Positions 11,601 to 25,600 of a stretch of DNA of 64,000 nt are shown in pieces. The stretch is taken from positions 25,899 through 89,898 of the forward strand of contig BDIU01000375.1 of the NCBI GenBank assembly GCA_002118135.1. The letters run 5' to 3'. The position numbers were made by a program, and so were the translations under genes. A model generated the notes under the pieces. That model saw only the letters and a program-made list of their open reading frames with translations, had not been told where the DNA came from and did no database searches. Numbering within the stretch: position 1 is the first letter of the stretch; the number at the start of each line of letters is the position of its first letter. This DNA is from Trebouxia sp. TZW2008 (taxonomy: Eukaryota; Chlorophyta; Trebouxiophyceae; Trebouxiales; Trebouxiaceae).

Positions 11601-14600
11601 CCCCACCTTCTGACGCACATGGGTGCGCCACCGCTGGAACAGGCGATTGCGGCAGTGGACTGTGCACTGCAGCTCAAAGGCTTGACGGTGGTTGGCTTGA
11701 AAGCTTGTGAATCCAGCCAGCAGCAGCCTTGAGCTTCTGCAGCAGCCAAGTCCAGTTTGCTACTGCAATTTGCACTCACAGTTGCAGATTGTCTTGTCTG
11801 TAATAGACTGCATCCAAATCAGACTCTGCTATCATTGCTTGAAACACTGAGCGCTTGCCAACAAATGTTGCCTGCAATCATTTAGATCGCCACCAGGACT
11901 TGCCAGCTGCAAGAGATGGGTTTGAGTGCTCTGTGTTGTGCTTTGACGCAGTTGACTTTGGCTTTTGCTGCTTCAGACCTGCACAGTAAGCTATGCAGTA
12001 AGCTGTTGAAGACAACAAGAACGGCTAGAGCAGGGGTGTAGTTCATGTAGCTTTCTCCAATCCGCAGCTGTAGGCTGCATCGCAATGCCCATGAGTCACA
12101 GCTTTGCAGTCCCAGACACAGATAACCACAAAAGCTGTCATCTGCCATAACTTGCTTTATTATTTCCCCTGTGAATGCAAGCTCATTGGTCCTCGACACA
12201 AGACCAATATCTCACGTTCCTGTTCAGAGCTGTCCGAGCCCGTCATGCATTAATGTTCAGCAGCTGATCTACACCTTTTTTGGCCCATAGAGTGCCTGTG
12301 GCATACATGCATCTGGCCTACCTGAAGGCATCTGCAGAGTTGTTCTGCTGCATGATGAGGTGCTCACTGCTGTTGTGCTTTCTTCAGGCCAGAGAACACT
12401 ACATACCTGAAGGCATCTGCACAGTTGTTCTGCTGCATGAGGAGGCGCTTGTCCCTCTTGTGCTTGGCTCTAGCCTGCCAGGAGCGCATGGCAGCAAACA
12501 GCAGCTCATACTGCTGACAGAAGGGGTCATACAGCTCCCAGCGCTGCTCACACACCTCAAACACCCTCGCTAGCAAGGCCTGCAGAAATAGCAGGGGTGT
12601 CCACCACTGACATTTGCTCAGAATGCCATTGCTTAGCAAAAATGGCTCAGCTCTGAGTGCTCAACACTCTCGCTAGCAAGGCCTACAAACCATCAGTGGT
12701 ATCAGTGTCAGGCATGGCAAGACCCTGGTGCAGCCTCCAAGCATGTTGCATAGAGTTCAAGTGAACATGCCCAGCACATGGCCTGCAGTATGCAGCATGC
12801 CCTTGCCACCAGCCAGCCATGTCCAGTGCTGCTGGACACTGCGCAGAGTGGCCCCGCAATGCAGCCTCCAAGTATGGTGCACAAAGTCAAGTGAACATGC
12901 TCAGCATGTTGATCGCAGTTCAGCAACTTGTAGAATGCGGTACGCAGGATCACCTTGCCACCAGCCATGTCCAGTGCTACCAGGCATGGCGCAGAGTGAA
13001 GCCCTGGTGCAGCCTCCTAGCATGTTGCATGAAGTTCAAGCGAACATGCAAGATACATCTCTTGTGTGTATGCAGCATTACCTTGCCGCCTGCTAGCCAT
13101 GTCCAGTGCTGCCAGGCATGGCGCAGAGTGAAGCCTTGGTGTAGCCTGCTGACCATAAGACCCCTCTGTCGCAGGCTGCGTCTGGTCAAAACCCAGCTCT
13201 GCCACTGTTGCACAATGTGCTGGATATGCTGCTGCCTGCAGCATGACATACAGTGATTTCTCTTTGTAACGACTGCTTTGGCCACCAAGACAATTGTCCT
13301 TGTTTCTTATTGTTCTTGCAAAGAGGTGCCACCGCAGTCAGAATGCAGTGATTGTTTCCCGATTGCAATATGCTTACAGTGGAAGTGTTCTTGCATTGAG
13401 TGTCCTTACAAGGAACAGTTACTGTAGTGCATACTTAACGTGTGAGATGTCTGCTGCTGGCTAGCCAAAAGACAAAGCACTGCAGCAGCCACAATTTGAA
13501 GAAGCGTGACAGAGTGCATGTGGACCCAAATGTTACCTTGCATAGACGGGTAACAGCAGCATTTGCAGCAGCGAACCTGTGAATGACCTCAGCATGAATG
13601 ATGGCATCACATACCCACCGACAGGTTCTGTGCAGCAAATGACAGTAAGCCATGCTTGCAGCGTTACCTGCAGGATTTGACGGCAGCGGCATGGCGGTGC
13701 TTGCGGCAAGCTCTGCCTCTCCATGCTTTGAGACAGCAGGTCAGCAGCGTCGCCCTATGCCACGCTTGAGCCTGCACCTGCTGCTGCCGTTTGACAAGCC
13801 GCCCCTGTGCACAAATCAGCGTGTCAGCGAACTAAAAGTGCAGGCCTTGAAACCAGCCATGTCGTCTCATGTCAGCTGTTGCACAGATGAGGTTCAGTAG
13901 ATGACTGCAAAGGTGGACTGAGTCCAGTTGAGTACAAGTTTTTAGATTCAGGTCCGAGTTGTGGCTTGAAACCGGGCTGCGCTGCAAGCAATGCACAGGT
14001 GCTCAAATGCAGTTCAATGTATCATTGCCTGCCCCGGCTGGAGATGATGTATGCCAGCTGCAGCAGCATTCCTGGATTGCATGACCAGCAAGCATTTCGG
14101 GACGTAGCATCAACCTCAAGTTGTCAAGCCATGGCTGGATTGACCATGAGCAGACCATGAGGTCAGGACTGCAGCTATGAAACCTGCTGATTCACTGTAC
14201 AACGAGACCTTCATGCTGAACACAAGACTGCAAGTATGGATGCTGATGCCCTACTTGATGATAAGATCTCCATGCTGCAAAGCTGCGTGCAAGCAGCATG
14301 GGTTCCCTGAAAGTCCTGAGCCATTCCTTGGTCTCTGACATTGCTGCCTGCCATGTATGCAAGCAGCGCCACAGCATGGCAGGCTTGGACCGCTGTGCTG
14401 CAGCTGCTGCCTGCTGTTGTGAGCGCCAAACATTCCCTCTCAGGGCCTGCAGTTGTGGTGAACAGGGCTGAGACATGTCATGAGTAACTCAAATCTCAAA
14501 ATCAAGAAAAACCAGATTGAAGTGCAAAAAAGGTGAAGCTGGCAGTTACAGTGTTGGAATGGTTCTGTCCAAGACGGACCACTTCAGGACCTTGCATGCA

Positions 14601-16633
14601 ATGTTGTGCTTGGCACAGCTCACATTAGGCCCCTTGCATATCATTGCCATGAGCAATGGCCCTTAACGGTATGCATGACAAGTAGGCAAATGTCATTGAC
14701 ATCAAAGCAGTGAACATGCAGCAGCACTGTCTCTGCAATGTCACAGTCAGTCCTGCTATTTCCTCACGACAAGTAACGCAGATGTTTGTTGAGGGTGTAT
14801 AGCTATGCTGCCAAAGATAACAGGAACAACATGAGCGACATACCTGGAAGACCACTCTGGCTGTCTGGCGCATCATAAACAGCTGAGCAATCCTGCTCAC
14901 TGAATCCGGCTGTTGACTAGGCCACTGACAATTAGATGCCAGCACCTTGTGGCGTGAGTCGCCTTGCTCTGTCCCAGATGAGCTATCACTGGATGCTGAC
15001 GCCATGCTCTCAGCAACCCAGGCGCTGCATTTGCTGCTGCTTTCACTCTGCAACACCAGACTGAGAGCTGCATCCTGAGGCTGACATAGCAGCAATGGTG
15101 GAGAGTCAAACGCTGGCAGTGACACTGGTGTGCCAAACGCCGCCTGTTGCTTTGAGCCTTCACCGTCTGGACTGACATACCAAGGCTGACATGCTGAAGT
15201 TGGCGAGGCAAACGCTGGCGGTGACACTAAGCCCCTGAATGCTGCCTGGATTTTTGAAATCGGGCTCGCATCCTGAGGATGGGTGCCTGGCTGTGACACT
15301 GGGTGTCTGAGAGCAGTCGATTGCTCAAAAGCTGGACGTATGTCCCGAAACTGAGCGCCTGGGAGTGGTTCTGAGCCGCTGACTGCTGCCTGTTGCTTCA
15401 TTGCTGGTCTGACATGGTGATGTCGACTGCCTGTTTCACCCTGTTTGGTACACTGTGCTGGCTGTCGCTTCAGAGCTGGATTCACCTGCTGCAGGCTGTT
15501 GGCTCTGTCACGCTGATTGGCAAGCTGTGCTGGCTGTAAGGCTGCGGCATGACTCCTCTGATGACACTCAGCAAGGCTGTATCCAGCTGACTGGCTGTTT
15601 GTACCAGAAGGCTCAGCCAGCCTGTCATGATGCTGAGCCGCATGAGCTGCAGCTGGACTTGACTTGGTGTCAGATCGCTGAGGTGCAGGAGATGGCTGTG
15701 GGTTGCCATCATGGCTTGGCAGGCTGAGCTTGTGGCCGTGCATGAACACCTGTGTGTAAGCATGCTGTGCAGTTGGCTGGTGCTTTAAAGATGCATGAGC
15801 TGCTGATGCTCCTTGCCAGGCCTTGCTAGAAGCAGAGATGATCTGGCCTCGTCTTGCTGCTGACACAAATGCTGGCCTGCTGGGCGACGTTGATGCAGGC
15901 GCACGCAAGGCAGCGGCGCGTGCTCTGGAGGACTCTGTGCTGGCCCTTGGGGATGCAGCATCAGCCTTTTGGACCCTCCTGACAGCTCCTGATGATGCAG
16001 TGTGAGCCCGTTGAGACGTCCTGCCTGCTCTTGGAGAAGTTATATCAGCCTTGTACAGTTTTCTGCCAGCTCTTGGTGATACAGCACCTGCTCTTGGAGA
16101 AATCTTGCCAGCTTTTGCTGAGGCAGCATCAGCCCTTATGCCCGCCCTGTCGGCTCTGGGCGATGCAGCATCAGCGCTGTTGGAGGTCCTGTCAGCTCTT
16201 GGGGACGCAGCATCAGCTTTTTTGAGTCCTCTGACAGCCCTTGAGGCTGTAGCATCAGCCTCCTGAGATATCCTGCCAGCTTTGGGAGATGCACCATCAG
16301 CCCTTGAAACTAAGGTGACAACGCTTGGCCGGACAACATCTGGAAGGCTGGCCAAAAATGTGTCCCTACCTGGAGTTGCGGCACTGTGCCTGATGGCATC
16401 ATTGTCGGCAGCGTGCCTGCGTACCAGATGGCTGACTGCTTTTGCATGCCTGGCATGGTCTTTCTTGACCTTGAGTGCTTGAGATCCAGTTTTGCTGTTT
16501 GTCGCTGCCACACCATGTAGTGCATAGGATCTGTCGCGCACACCAAGAGCATCGGGTGTGTGGCCTTGGTGATTATGCACAGTGAGCACGCGCTCGGCTG
16601 ACGCTACTGCATGTAAGCCTGCTTGTGCTGGCT

Positions 16634-16664
<31 letters not shown>

Positions 16665-19600
16665 GGTAGCAGTGTGCGTTTGATGAGAAGACGGTTTGCA
16701 AGCTGCTACAGCTTCTGCTGATCCTCGCCATGACTCCTGATGGCCCTGTGCAAGGGCATACTGGTGCGTGCTGATGGTGAGAACAGCAGGATGTACTCCC
16801 AAGCTGTTTGTGGCTTTGGCCGCTGACTGCTTGCCATAGCTTTCTGAAGACATGTATGCCTGCTGAGCGTCACTTGGGCATTCACTGCAGACTGAAGCTG
16901 TGTATGCCTGCTGAGGATCTCCTAAGCCATCACTGTAGACTGATCCTGCATGTGCCTGCTGAGCGTCACTTGCGTTATCATTGTGCGCTGATCCCGTATG
17001 TGCCTGCTGAGCATCACTGGGGCGATCACTGTAGGCTGACCCTGCTGCCCATGCTCTGCCCATACCCTGCGGAAGAGGTGCTAGTGCATGTCCAGCAGGT
17101 AGGGACTCAGCATGCTTGTTGAGCTGCATCTGCTGGCTTGCTGCAGGTAGCAGAGCATTGGAAAGTGATGCTGCTGCGCTATCAGCACTGCTGGACTCTG
17201 AATCCAGGCTGAGCTCCAGGTCAAATGTTAGATCCTGCATCACCATATGGCGTCATTAGTGCAGATGGTATATGCTACAGGTCTTGCTGCAGAAGCTTGT
17301 ATGTATACACAAGCAGTCTTTAGAGGCAAAACCAGCTGCAATGACATGGACAATGAACTCTCACTAGTGCAGTCACATCTGAGGGAAGTGTGTGAGACAA
17401 AGCTTCACAACAAGAGATCATGAAGCTTCAACAATTGTCACCTGGAATGGTTGAGCGGGATGTAGCTGTTTTGGCTGCATGAGACCAAGACAGGGGCCAT
17501 GGCTTGTCAGAGTGCGGCTTGCATTCTGCATCTCCAAAGCAGCAGGGTCACATGAGGCAGTTTTGGTGTCACCAGCCAGCTGAGCCTTCACGCTTCTGTA
17601 GACATTGGCTGTTGAGGTGGCTCCTGCACAGCAGAAGGCCGCTGTCATGGCATACTACATTACGATCCAGTAAAAAGTTGCTGATGTTGCCAAGTAGGAA
17701 TGCAGTATGCACATGCTTTACAGCCTTGAGCAACAGGTTTTGCAGTCAGACAAAGCCTTTTGGCATGTGCTCAAATGGGGACCAGTGTTTCATCAGGCGC
17801 AGAAGGCGTCGCCAACATGAAAGACATCCGTTTGAACTGGCTAAAGCAGTCAGATTTGCCGTGATACATGCAGCAATGACTCAGGCACAGAATTTGATGG
17901 TGTGCACAAAACGCCAAGCTCACCTGAGCTACCCCAAGCTACATCCTGACTTGCAGCATAGAACCTGATGAACCTCTGCAAACTGTGCAGCTCCTGCATG
18001 GCTGCATGCCTCTTACGCACGCTGCCAGCAGACATGCCGTGGTAGTGTCCCTTTGCTCTATCAGCAATCTCAAACACAGCATAAAAGGCATCAGCAAGCC
18101 GAAGGAGATCGGTGTTACCTGAGCTAGCACAAGCCACATCTTGCCTAGTAGCATGAGATCAGATGAACCTCTGCAAGCCATGCAGCTCCTGCATGGCTGC
18201 ATGCACCTTGCGCACACTGCCATGGCAGTGGCCCTTTGCTCTATCAGCAATCTCAAACACAGAAGGCATACACAAGCTGAAGAAAGTCAGTGTTACCTGA
18301 GCTAGCCCAAGCCATGTCCTGACCAGTGGCATGAAACCGGATAAACCTCTGCAAGCTGTGCAGCTCCTGCATCGCTGCATGCACCTCATTCACGCTGCCA
18401 GCAAACATGCCACGGCAGCGTGATAGCATTTCTGCGCTGCTGGTCACGGGTGTGTGGGGCTCTGACACTGGCTGGACAGCCAGCTTGCTGCGCATCACCT
18501 TCATAACAGCAGCCAGTCACGCGCTTTCACGCATACTAGATTGGTTGAAAATTCAGCTACCTAATGGGCAAACATTCGCAGACCTTTCAGTGACAGGTAC
18601 CTACATGATGAAATAAAGCTGAAGTATGTGACCTGTCAAATTGCGAGCAGCCATGAATGTACTTGCGGTGGTCTTGTTGTCTGCCTGCTTTCTATCTCAC
18701 AGGCATTGCAAGTGTAAGCAGATGACTTGCTGTTGCCTGCATAGAGGCTGCAGGAGCTGCAAATGCCTCTGTGGGCAGCAACAGGGCACATACACAAACA
18801 AGCCCAGAGTCCTTGCAATATGTCAGCTGCATGGTCACACAATGACTGTGACACAACTTGTTATGCAAACCAAAACAAGGTGAGGATGAACGTACCGACC
18901 TGCATTCTGTGGGTGTGAGTGCGCCAGATCCAGAAGATGCGTGCATGCAGCCTGACCAGATTCCACTGGTAAGCTATCACATGCTGGGCATAGGCAGCCT
19001 TCCTGCCCCGCACCAGCGTAGCCCAGTGAGCAAGTCCTGCATATCACCAAAGCACAGACATTGTTGGCCTGCCTGCCTGTACTGTGTGCTGAGCTTGGCA
19101 TAGTGGTTGAGGACAGGCATGGGCTTGCACTGCGTTATGTTAGGCAATTCATCTATGTACTGCACCAGCATAGCCCGGTAAGCAAACCTTGCACATGATC
19201 CACAGTACAGGCAGTGTTCCCTTGCTTGCCGCTACTGTGTGCTGATCTTTGCAATATGGTAGAGCATACACAAGATCCTTAGCTGAGTCAGTTCAGCTGA
19301 TATGTCCTGATACTGCACCAGCATAGCCCGGCAAGCCAGCCCCGCACATGACACACAGCACAGGCGTCGTTCACTTGCCCACCTTCACTGTGTGCTGATC
19401 TTTGCAACATGGTTGAGCATACACAAGATCTTTAGCTGAGTCAGTTCAGGTGATTTATCTTTATACGGCACTAGCACAACTTAGTCCTGCACATGACACA
19501 CAGCACAGGCCTTGTTCACTTGCCTGCCTCTGCTGTGTGCTGATCTTGGCAGGTTGGTGGAGTACAGACAAGATTCTGAGCTAATCCATGCAGGCAGCTC

Positions 19601-22600
19601 TAGAAACTAGCAGTGAGAGGGAAGCACAGCAGTCTGACCAGCAGCAGTCAGATGGCACCTTGTCAAATGACGTTTTGATCGAGCAATGCCATCTTGACAA
19701 TAAACTGTAAAGCAGGCTGCATTGGTCAATGCAGGTATGCAAGCGCACCTGCCATGAGTGTAATGCAAGCCAGCTTTAGCCCATCTCTCAGCTGCACTTA
19801 ATGAGGTGTGTATGAAAGCACACCTGCCATGAGTGTGGTGCATCTGCTTGCAATACAGGCCGCCTTGAGCCTGTCTCTCAGCTGCATTGTTTGGTGTTTG
19901 TACATCAGCACACCTGCCATGAGTGTGGTGCGTCGCATTGCAATGCAAGCCAGCTTCAGCCCATCTCTCAGCTGCACTTAATGAGGTGTGTATGGGTGGT
20001 GCATCTGGTTGCAATGCAAGTTGCCCTTGAGCCTGTCTCTTAGCTGCATTGATTGGATGTTTGTAAATGAGCACACCTGCGATGAGTGTGGTGCGTCGCA
20101 TTGCAATGCAAGCCAGCTTTAGCCGATCTCTCAGCTGCACTTAATGAGGTGTGTATGTGTGGTGCATTGCATTGCAATGCAGGCCGTCTTCAGCCTGTCT
20201 TTCAGCTGCATTGATTGATGTTTGTACAGCAGCACACCTGCCATGAGTGTGGTGCGTCTGGTTGCAATGGAAGCCAGCTTCAGCCTGTCTCTCAGCAGGA
20301 TGCGCTTTTCAGCCCACTGCTGCCAAGCCACAAATTTCTGCCTGAAGCTGTAGTTGTTGAAGGTGGCATGCAGGGCCTTTGCTGCCTTCTGCCCTGCCCA
20401 GAAGGGGACTGCATTGGCTCGAAAGGCATCAAAGCCAGCTTGAGCCAGAAGCTCCTTGTGCCTGCATTCAGGGCAAGCGCCATGTTCAGCGCCAATAAAC
20501 AGATCCAGCAAACAGGGACAACAGCATTTGTTGTCTGCCTGCTGCTGCCATGCCCTGTCCGGAAGGGTATTGCATGAGCTCAAAAGGCAGCAAACGGTAT
20601 TTGAGCCAGGTGCTCCTTGTGACTGCATTCACGCCAAGCATGTTTTGGGTGCAGGTGTTCATCTCAGCCAACAGGGGCAAGATGCATTGTACAAAACACA
20701 TGGTCACAAATCATGCTCAGCAGACAATAGCAATCTAGTAAATGGACAAAACAGCATACATCATACAAAACACACTGTCGTACATCTTTGCTAGCGCACA
20801 TGTATAGAGCCAGCAAACAGGCATAACAGCATTGATTGTACAAGCCATGCTTGCATGCCACAAAGGTTGTCCATAGGCATCAAGACGCCAGTCAAGGCAT
20901 ACAACACTCTGTTATGCTTGAGCTCCTGCAGCTGTTGCTCTGGTCGTGGTCATGTGTGGTGCAGCTGCACGTGCTGAGGCACTGGCAGATGAAAGCAAAC
21001 TTGAAGCTTTTGAGTATGTAAGTTGGGCAAGTCTAGTTGTGTCAGCCACCTGTCTTCTGCTTGTTGCAGGAGCCGTTTGCAATGCTGGGCAATGAGCCTG
21101 TTGTGCTGCAGCGCCAGGAGTCCTAGCTTGGCCTGCAGCTTCAGAGCCAAGCCCGCCAGCAGGCGCATCTTGTACTCACTGCCTGCCCAGCTGTCTATCC
21201 CCTGCGCAGCCGCCACGCACTCATTTACTCATTAGAAACGTGTGCTAGGCAGGCTCAGCAGGCCCGGTAGGTACGTACAGAAGCAATCAACTGCCTCCAA
21301 CCAGTTTGGTCATGCACTAGCCTAAAGCAATTATGTTGGACATGAAGAGTGGAGAGGTGCATGTACAAAGGCGACTGGCAAGTATCTCTGGATTTACCAT
21401 GACTCTCACTCATTTGACAGCAGATCCACTTCATTACTATAACAAGCCAACACTTGGCTAAGGTCTGATGCGCAAGCATTATCATGTGACAAGGTAGCAA
21501 CAATTTGTTTGGGGACAGGTCAAGGCGCGTTTGCAGCTATCATCATGAGTCACAGTTGACCATGCAGCACCAGCTCTTGATACAATGGCACGGCAAAGCT
21601 GCTCACCATTTGAGCAGGCTTAGGATGCCTTTCAGGCGGTTGCTTGTGTGCGTCCCTGTGCTTGCTGTCTCTTGGGCTGATCATGCCGCCAAGCCACTTT
21701 GCCTCAGGGGTGACCCCCCTAGTTGAATACCCTGACCCCGGCCCAGGCTGCAGTAGTGCCTAAATGTCACACTGCTGTTAGATGCAGAAGGTTGCAGGGC
21801 TGCAGCTTCTTTTGTACTGTTTGACGCTGTGTCATCATGCTGTTGTGGATGGAACAGTGTGCTTGCTGTCTCTTTGGGCTGATCATGCCGCTGAGCCTTT
21901 TTGCTTCAGGTCTGAACCTCCAGGGTGGGTGCCTTGATCCCGGCCCAGGCTGTAGCAGCGCCTTCACACCAAAGTGCTATTGAGTGGAGAACTTTATGAG
22001 GCATTAACGTCTGTGGAACTGTTTGTTGCTGTGCATCATGGTTGAATATGCAACAAGGCAATTCTCAAGCGATTGCTGGTTGATGAGTCACCAAAAAGCA
22101 TGAAGTGCATCTGACACAAAATGTGTCACACCTCAAGGCGCAGTGTGCTTGTTTGCCATACTGTAGCTTGGCAAAAACAAGATGACCGTCAGCAGTGCCT
22201 ATGCTATTGATGCTGCTCTTAGATTGGAAAGCAGCATGTCTCATGACAAAGCAGCTCTCGGTGTCCATTGTGGTCTTTGGACTTCCCACTATGCAGGGTC
22301 GGTTGTTGGTATTGCTTGACATCACAATACATCAGCTGGGCGGCTCATTTGCTGCAACAATTTTCAGCAATCACAGCCTATATGTCAGTTTGACATACCT
22401 CCTGAGCTTCTAGTTGCATTTGCACCTCTTGCAGACGGTCGTAGCACTGCTGCAGCTCACGACTGCCTTGACTCCTGCGTGCTTGCATGATCACCTACAG
22501 ATCAGCATAGTGTCACACGTCATTGGCAACTTCCGTTCTGCCTGAGGCCTCAAGGTTTTGACCGGTCACAAAGCAGCAGCAAGATGCTCAGTAGTGATCT

Positions 22601-25600
22601 AGCAGAACGCTGAGAGCCCACAATGCAAGGCTGACTTTCCTCGACCGCAGACTTGACAACAACAATGCAAGCCATGATCTGCACAGCCAATGCATCTGCT
22701 ATGATTTGCTCTCTGTCAACTTGGCCAAGCCACTGCTTCCTACAGCATTGCTGTTGAGCTTACTTGTCAAACAGCCTGAACAGAGGCAAAGCATCTCAAA
22801 CAGCAAATTTGAGTGCATAGGCAGCAAGTCAATTGTTTTGCCAAGCACATGTCGACAATCATCTCATCACAGGCATCTCATCACAATCAGCTTGCCTTGA
22901 TGGCTTTGATCTTGGCCAACTGAGAGGCTGGAGCAGTCGCCATTGCTGAGTTTGCTTCAGCTGGCATTTGGCTTTCCAGCTCAAGCCCCAACAGCTGAAA
23001 GGCACCTCCAACAGTAATTGCCTGGCTGCGCCTACCTACAGTGAGGCTTGTTTCTTGGAGACACGTGCTATAAGGACATTTTTACGTAAGGGACAGGGCA
23101 AATGGGTTCAATCACCGCAGTTTGAGTGCAGAGATACCTTATCTAAGTAAGAACAATTGGATATCAAGGCACATTCTGTGGTGAACAAAGCAGTCATACA
23201 GAAAAGTCGCTGTACATGCACCAGTGAAGGGCTTGATCTGGGGCTGAAAGGCCACATTACCAGTGCTTGCTGGGGCGGTGTCCAGTGCGTTAGTGTGGTG
23301 TACTGCAGTAAGACAGTGCAATCAGAACGGCATGACTGGCTTTGATGATAGTTGGCAATACAGGGGTCAAAGCAGTAGCAACACTATCACCTGAAGACAG
23401 CAAACTGGCACTGATTGTGACAGCTGTAGCTGTTGCAGCCTGTTGTTCTCTTGAGCCTAAGGCTATCAGTGCCTGCGCATTGCTGGGCGCTGCAGTGTCT
23501 TCCTGTGACGGCTCCAACATTGGCAGCTGTAAGGTTGAGAGCAGTGCATGTACTGTCCCAAATGACGGCGCAGCCTCAGCAGAACCTGCGGAGTGAAGCC
23601 ACTGCTCTGGTGACTGCTGAGCCCTGACAGCTGTCCCCTGTGACCCTGGATCCTCATGAGACATCAGCTCCTCTGCTTCAGAAGCAGCTGCTGCCATCGT
23701 AGTTTTGCTTGCATGCCTGCCTGTCGCCACCTCAGCTGTACCCACTGCTGTCATGCTTGAGTTGGGCAACCACGCTTGCACTGATGCCTCATCAATCAGG
23801 GGTGTCTCATCCACCGCCGACAATGCCTCTGCACCTGGCACTTCACCTACTGGCATTGGTCTCTCAGCCATCTCAAGCCTGCCCTGTGCTGTCACCTTGG
23901 CCAGCAGTATTGCCTCACCAGCACTGCTAGTGCCCTTCAGTGCTGACTGTTGCAAGCTGGAGGTGTCAGGATATTGCTTTGATATCTTGGCGCTCACACC
24001 TGTTGGTTGTACAGAAACTGGCGGCCATGCAGCGGTGTCCCTCACAGCTTTCTTCACCTTTACTGCTGGCTTGCTGCTGGACCCAGGTTTGAGTGCTGCT
24101 CTTACAGGCATGCTGTGGCGCTTCTGTTTTGAGGCTGCAATTGCAACACGGTGATTGCCCAAAGCTGTTTTGGGATGGGATGCTGACTGCTGCTGCGGCT
24201 GCAGCTGCTGCTGCAGCAGGCTTTCCAGCTGTGCCCGCTGAGATGCATGCAGCGCCGCTACGTGAGCCAGTTCAGTGCACGCCTCAGCTAAGGCATCTTG
24301 ATCTGATGGTTCGTCTTCTCTTGCAGCCGGCATAGAATCCAGCAGTACATGCTCTGCACCCTGCCCAGCATTATGTAGAGATGCAGCAAGATGAGCTGCT
24401 ATGTGCCTTGCTTCAGAACTCTGCTGTGGCGGATCTTTGGCATCAACTGCAGCCAGCAGGCATGCAGCATGCTGAGCTGTCATGTCTTCAGCTTCAGCAC
24501 GCTGCTCTGTCTGCTTCCCGGCAACAGCAATTGCGGCCTGCAGCAGCCCTTCACAAGCAGCCATGCTGTCGCTTTGCTGGGAGCTGTACAGTCCTGGTGC
24601 TGATACTGCTGTGTAACCAGCTTCAACCTGAGCACCTACTGGCTGGATCCCAGATACAGCCAAAGCCTCCTGCAACTGGGCCCTTTGCTGAGCATGACAA
24701 GCTGCAGCTTCTGCTAGCTGCTGACACGCAACCTCCAATTCCACGTCAAGATCACACTCCCCAGGTAGTGCTGCTAGGCGTGTGGACCGCATTGTGTGCC
24801 CTGCCACACAGGCTTTGCTACCTCCTGCCACTACTTCAGCATGTCCAACCGACTGTGTGTGAGATTGTTGTGCCGCTGGTGTGGAGAGGAGTGAGGTTTG
24901 CTGTTGTTGCTGGTGAAAGGTGTTGGGACTGAGCAGTCGTGAGCTTTGAGGTGGCGGGGACTCTCTCCTGGGCTGACTTCTGGGTGTTGGGACAATGCCA
25001 GAGGGGAAGCTGTGAGGTGTTGGGGTGCCAAGTTGTGGCTTCAGTTGCTTCACGCAGGTCCACTGCAAGCTGCTACCTTCATCAACCTGCACGAGACACA
25101 AAAGCACTGGTTCTCTCACTTTCATCAGGCAGACTGATAAATCATTTGCGGATTCAGATCCTAGAGCAGATATCCTGGCTTGGTGCGCGACAAGAGCACT
25201 CAAAACAGGTATGAGTGGAGGAGTGACGTCAAAGTCATACCTGCTGTGCTTTGATTGAAAGACCTGTGAACCTGCCAAAGGAGTCTGCTCTATTGTGACC
25301 TGCGTGGAGGACAGAGTGGCTTGCGCACACAGCCCTGTGCTGTGCGCTTGCGCCTGTCTGCTCAGGTTGGCCAAGAATATCTGGTGAGTTGTACTTTGCA
25401 CCAGGTCTCCGCCTAGCTAGGTTGAAGGACACTCTTGGAGATTTCTGTGGCTTTGCATCCTTGCATGTGTTTGTTGTTCCAGTTTGAGGAGCGCTGCTGC
25501 GTGGCTTGACAAGCTGCAGCAAACGCGTGCAGGAGTTAGGCTCCGTGCATCTCAGGTCACATAGCTTCATGAAGTCTCCATTCGCACCTGTTTGACGTTT

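Noticed and set aside
12690..13165. Array as a satellite or centromere-like repeat
   Set aside because: Units match the adjacent coding exon and its donor, and the copy number is only about four.
19600..20300. Possible CRISPR array
   Set aside because: The units are direct exon/intron copies with diverged sequence throughout, with no constant short repeat alternating with unique spacers. The genome is eukaryotic.
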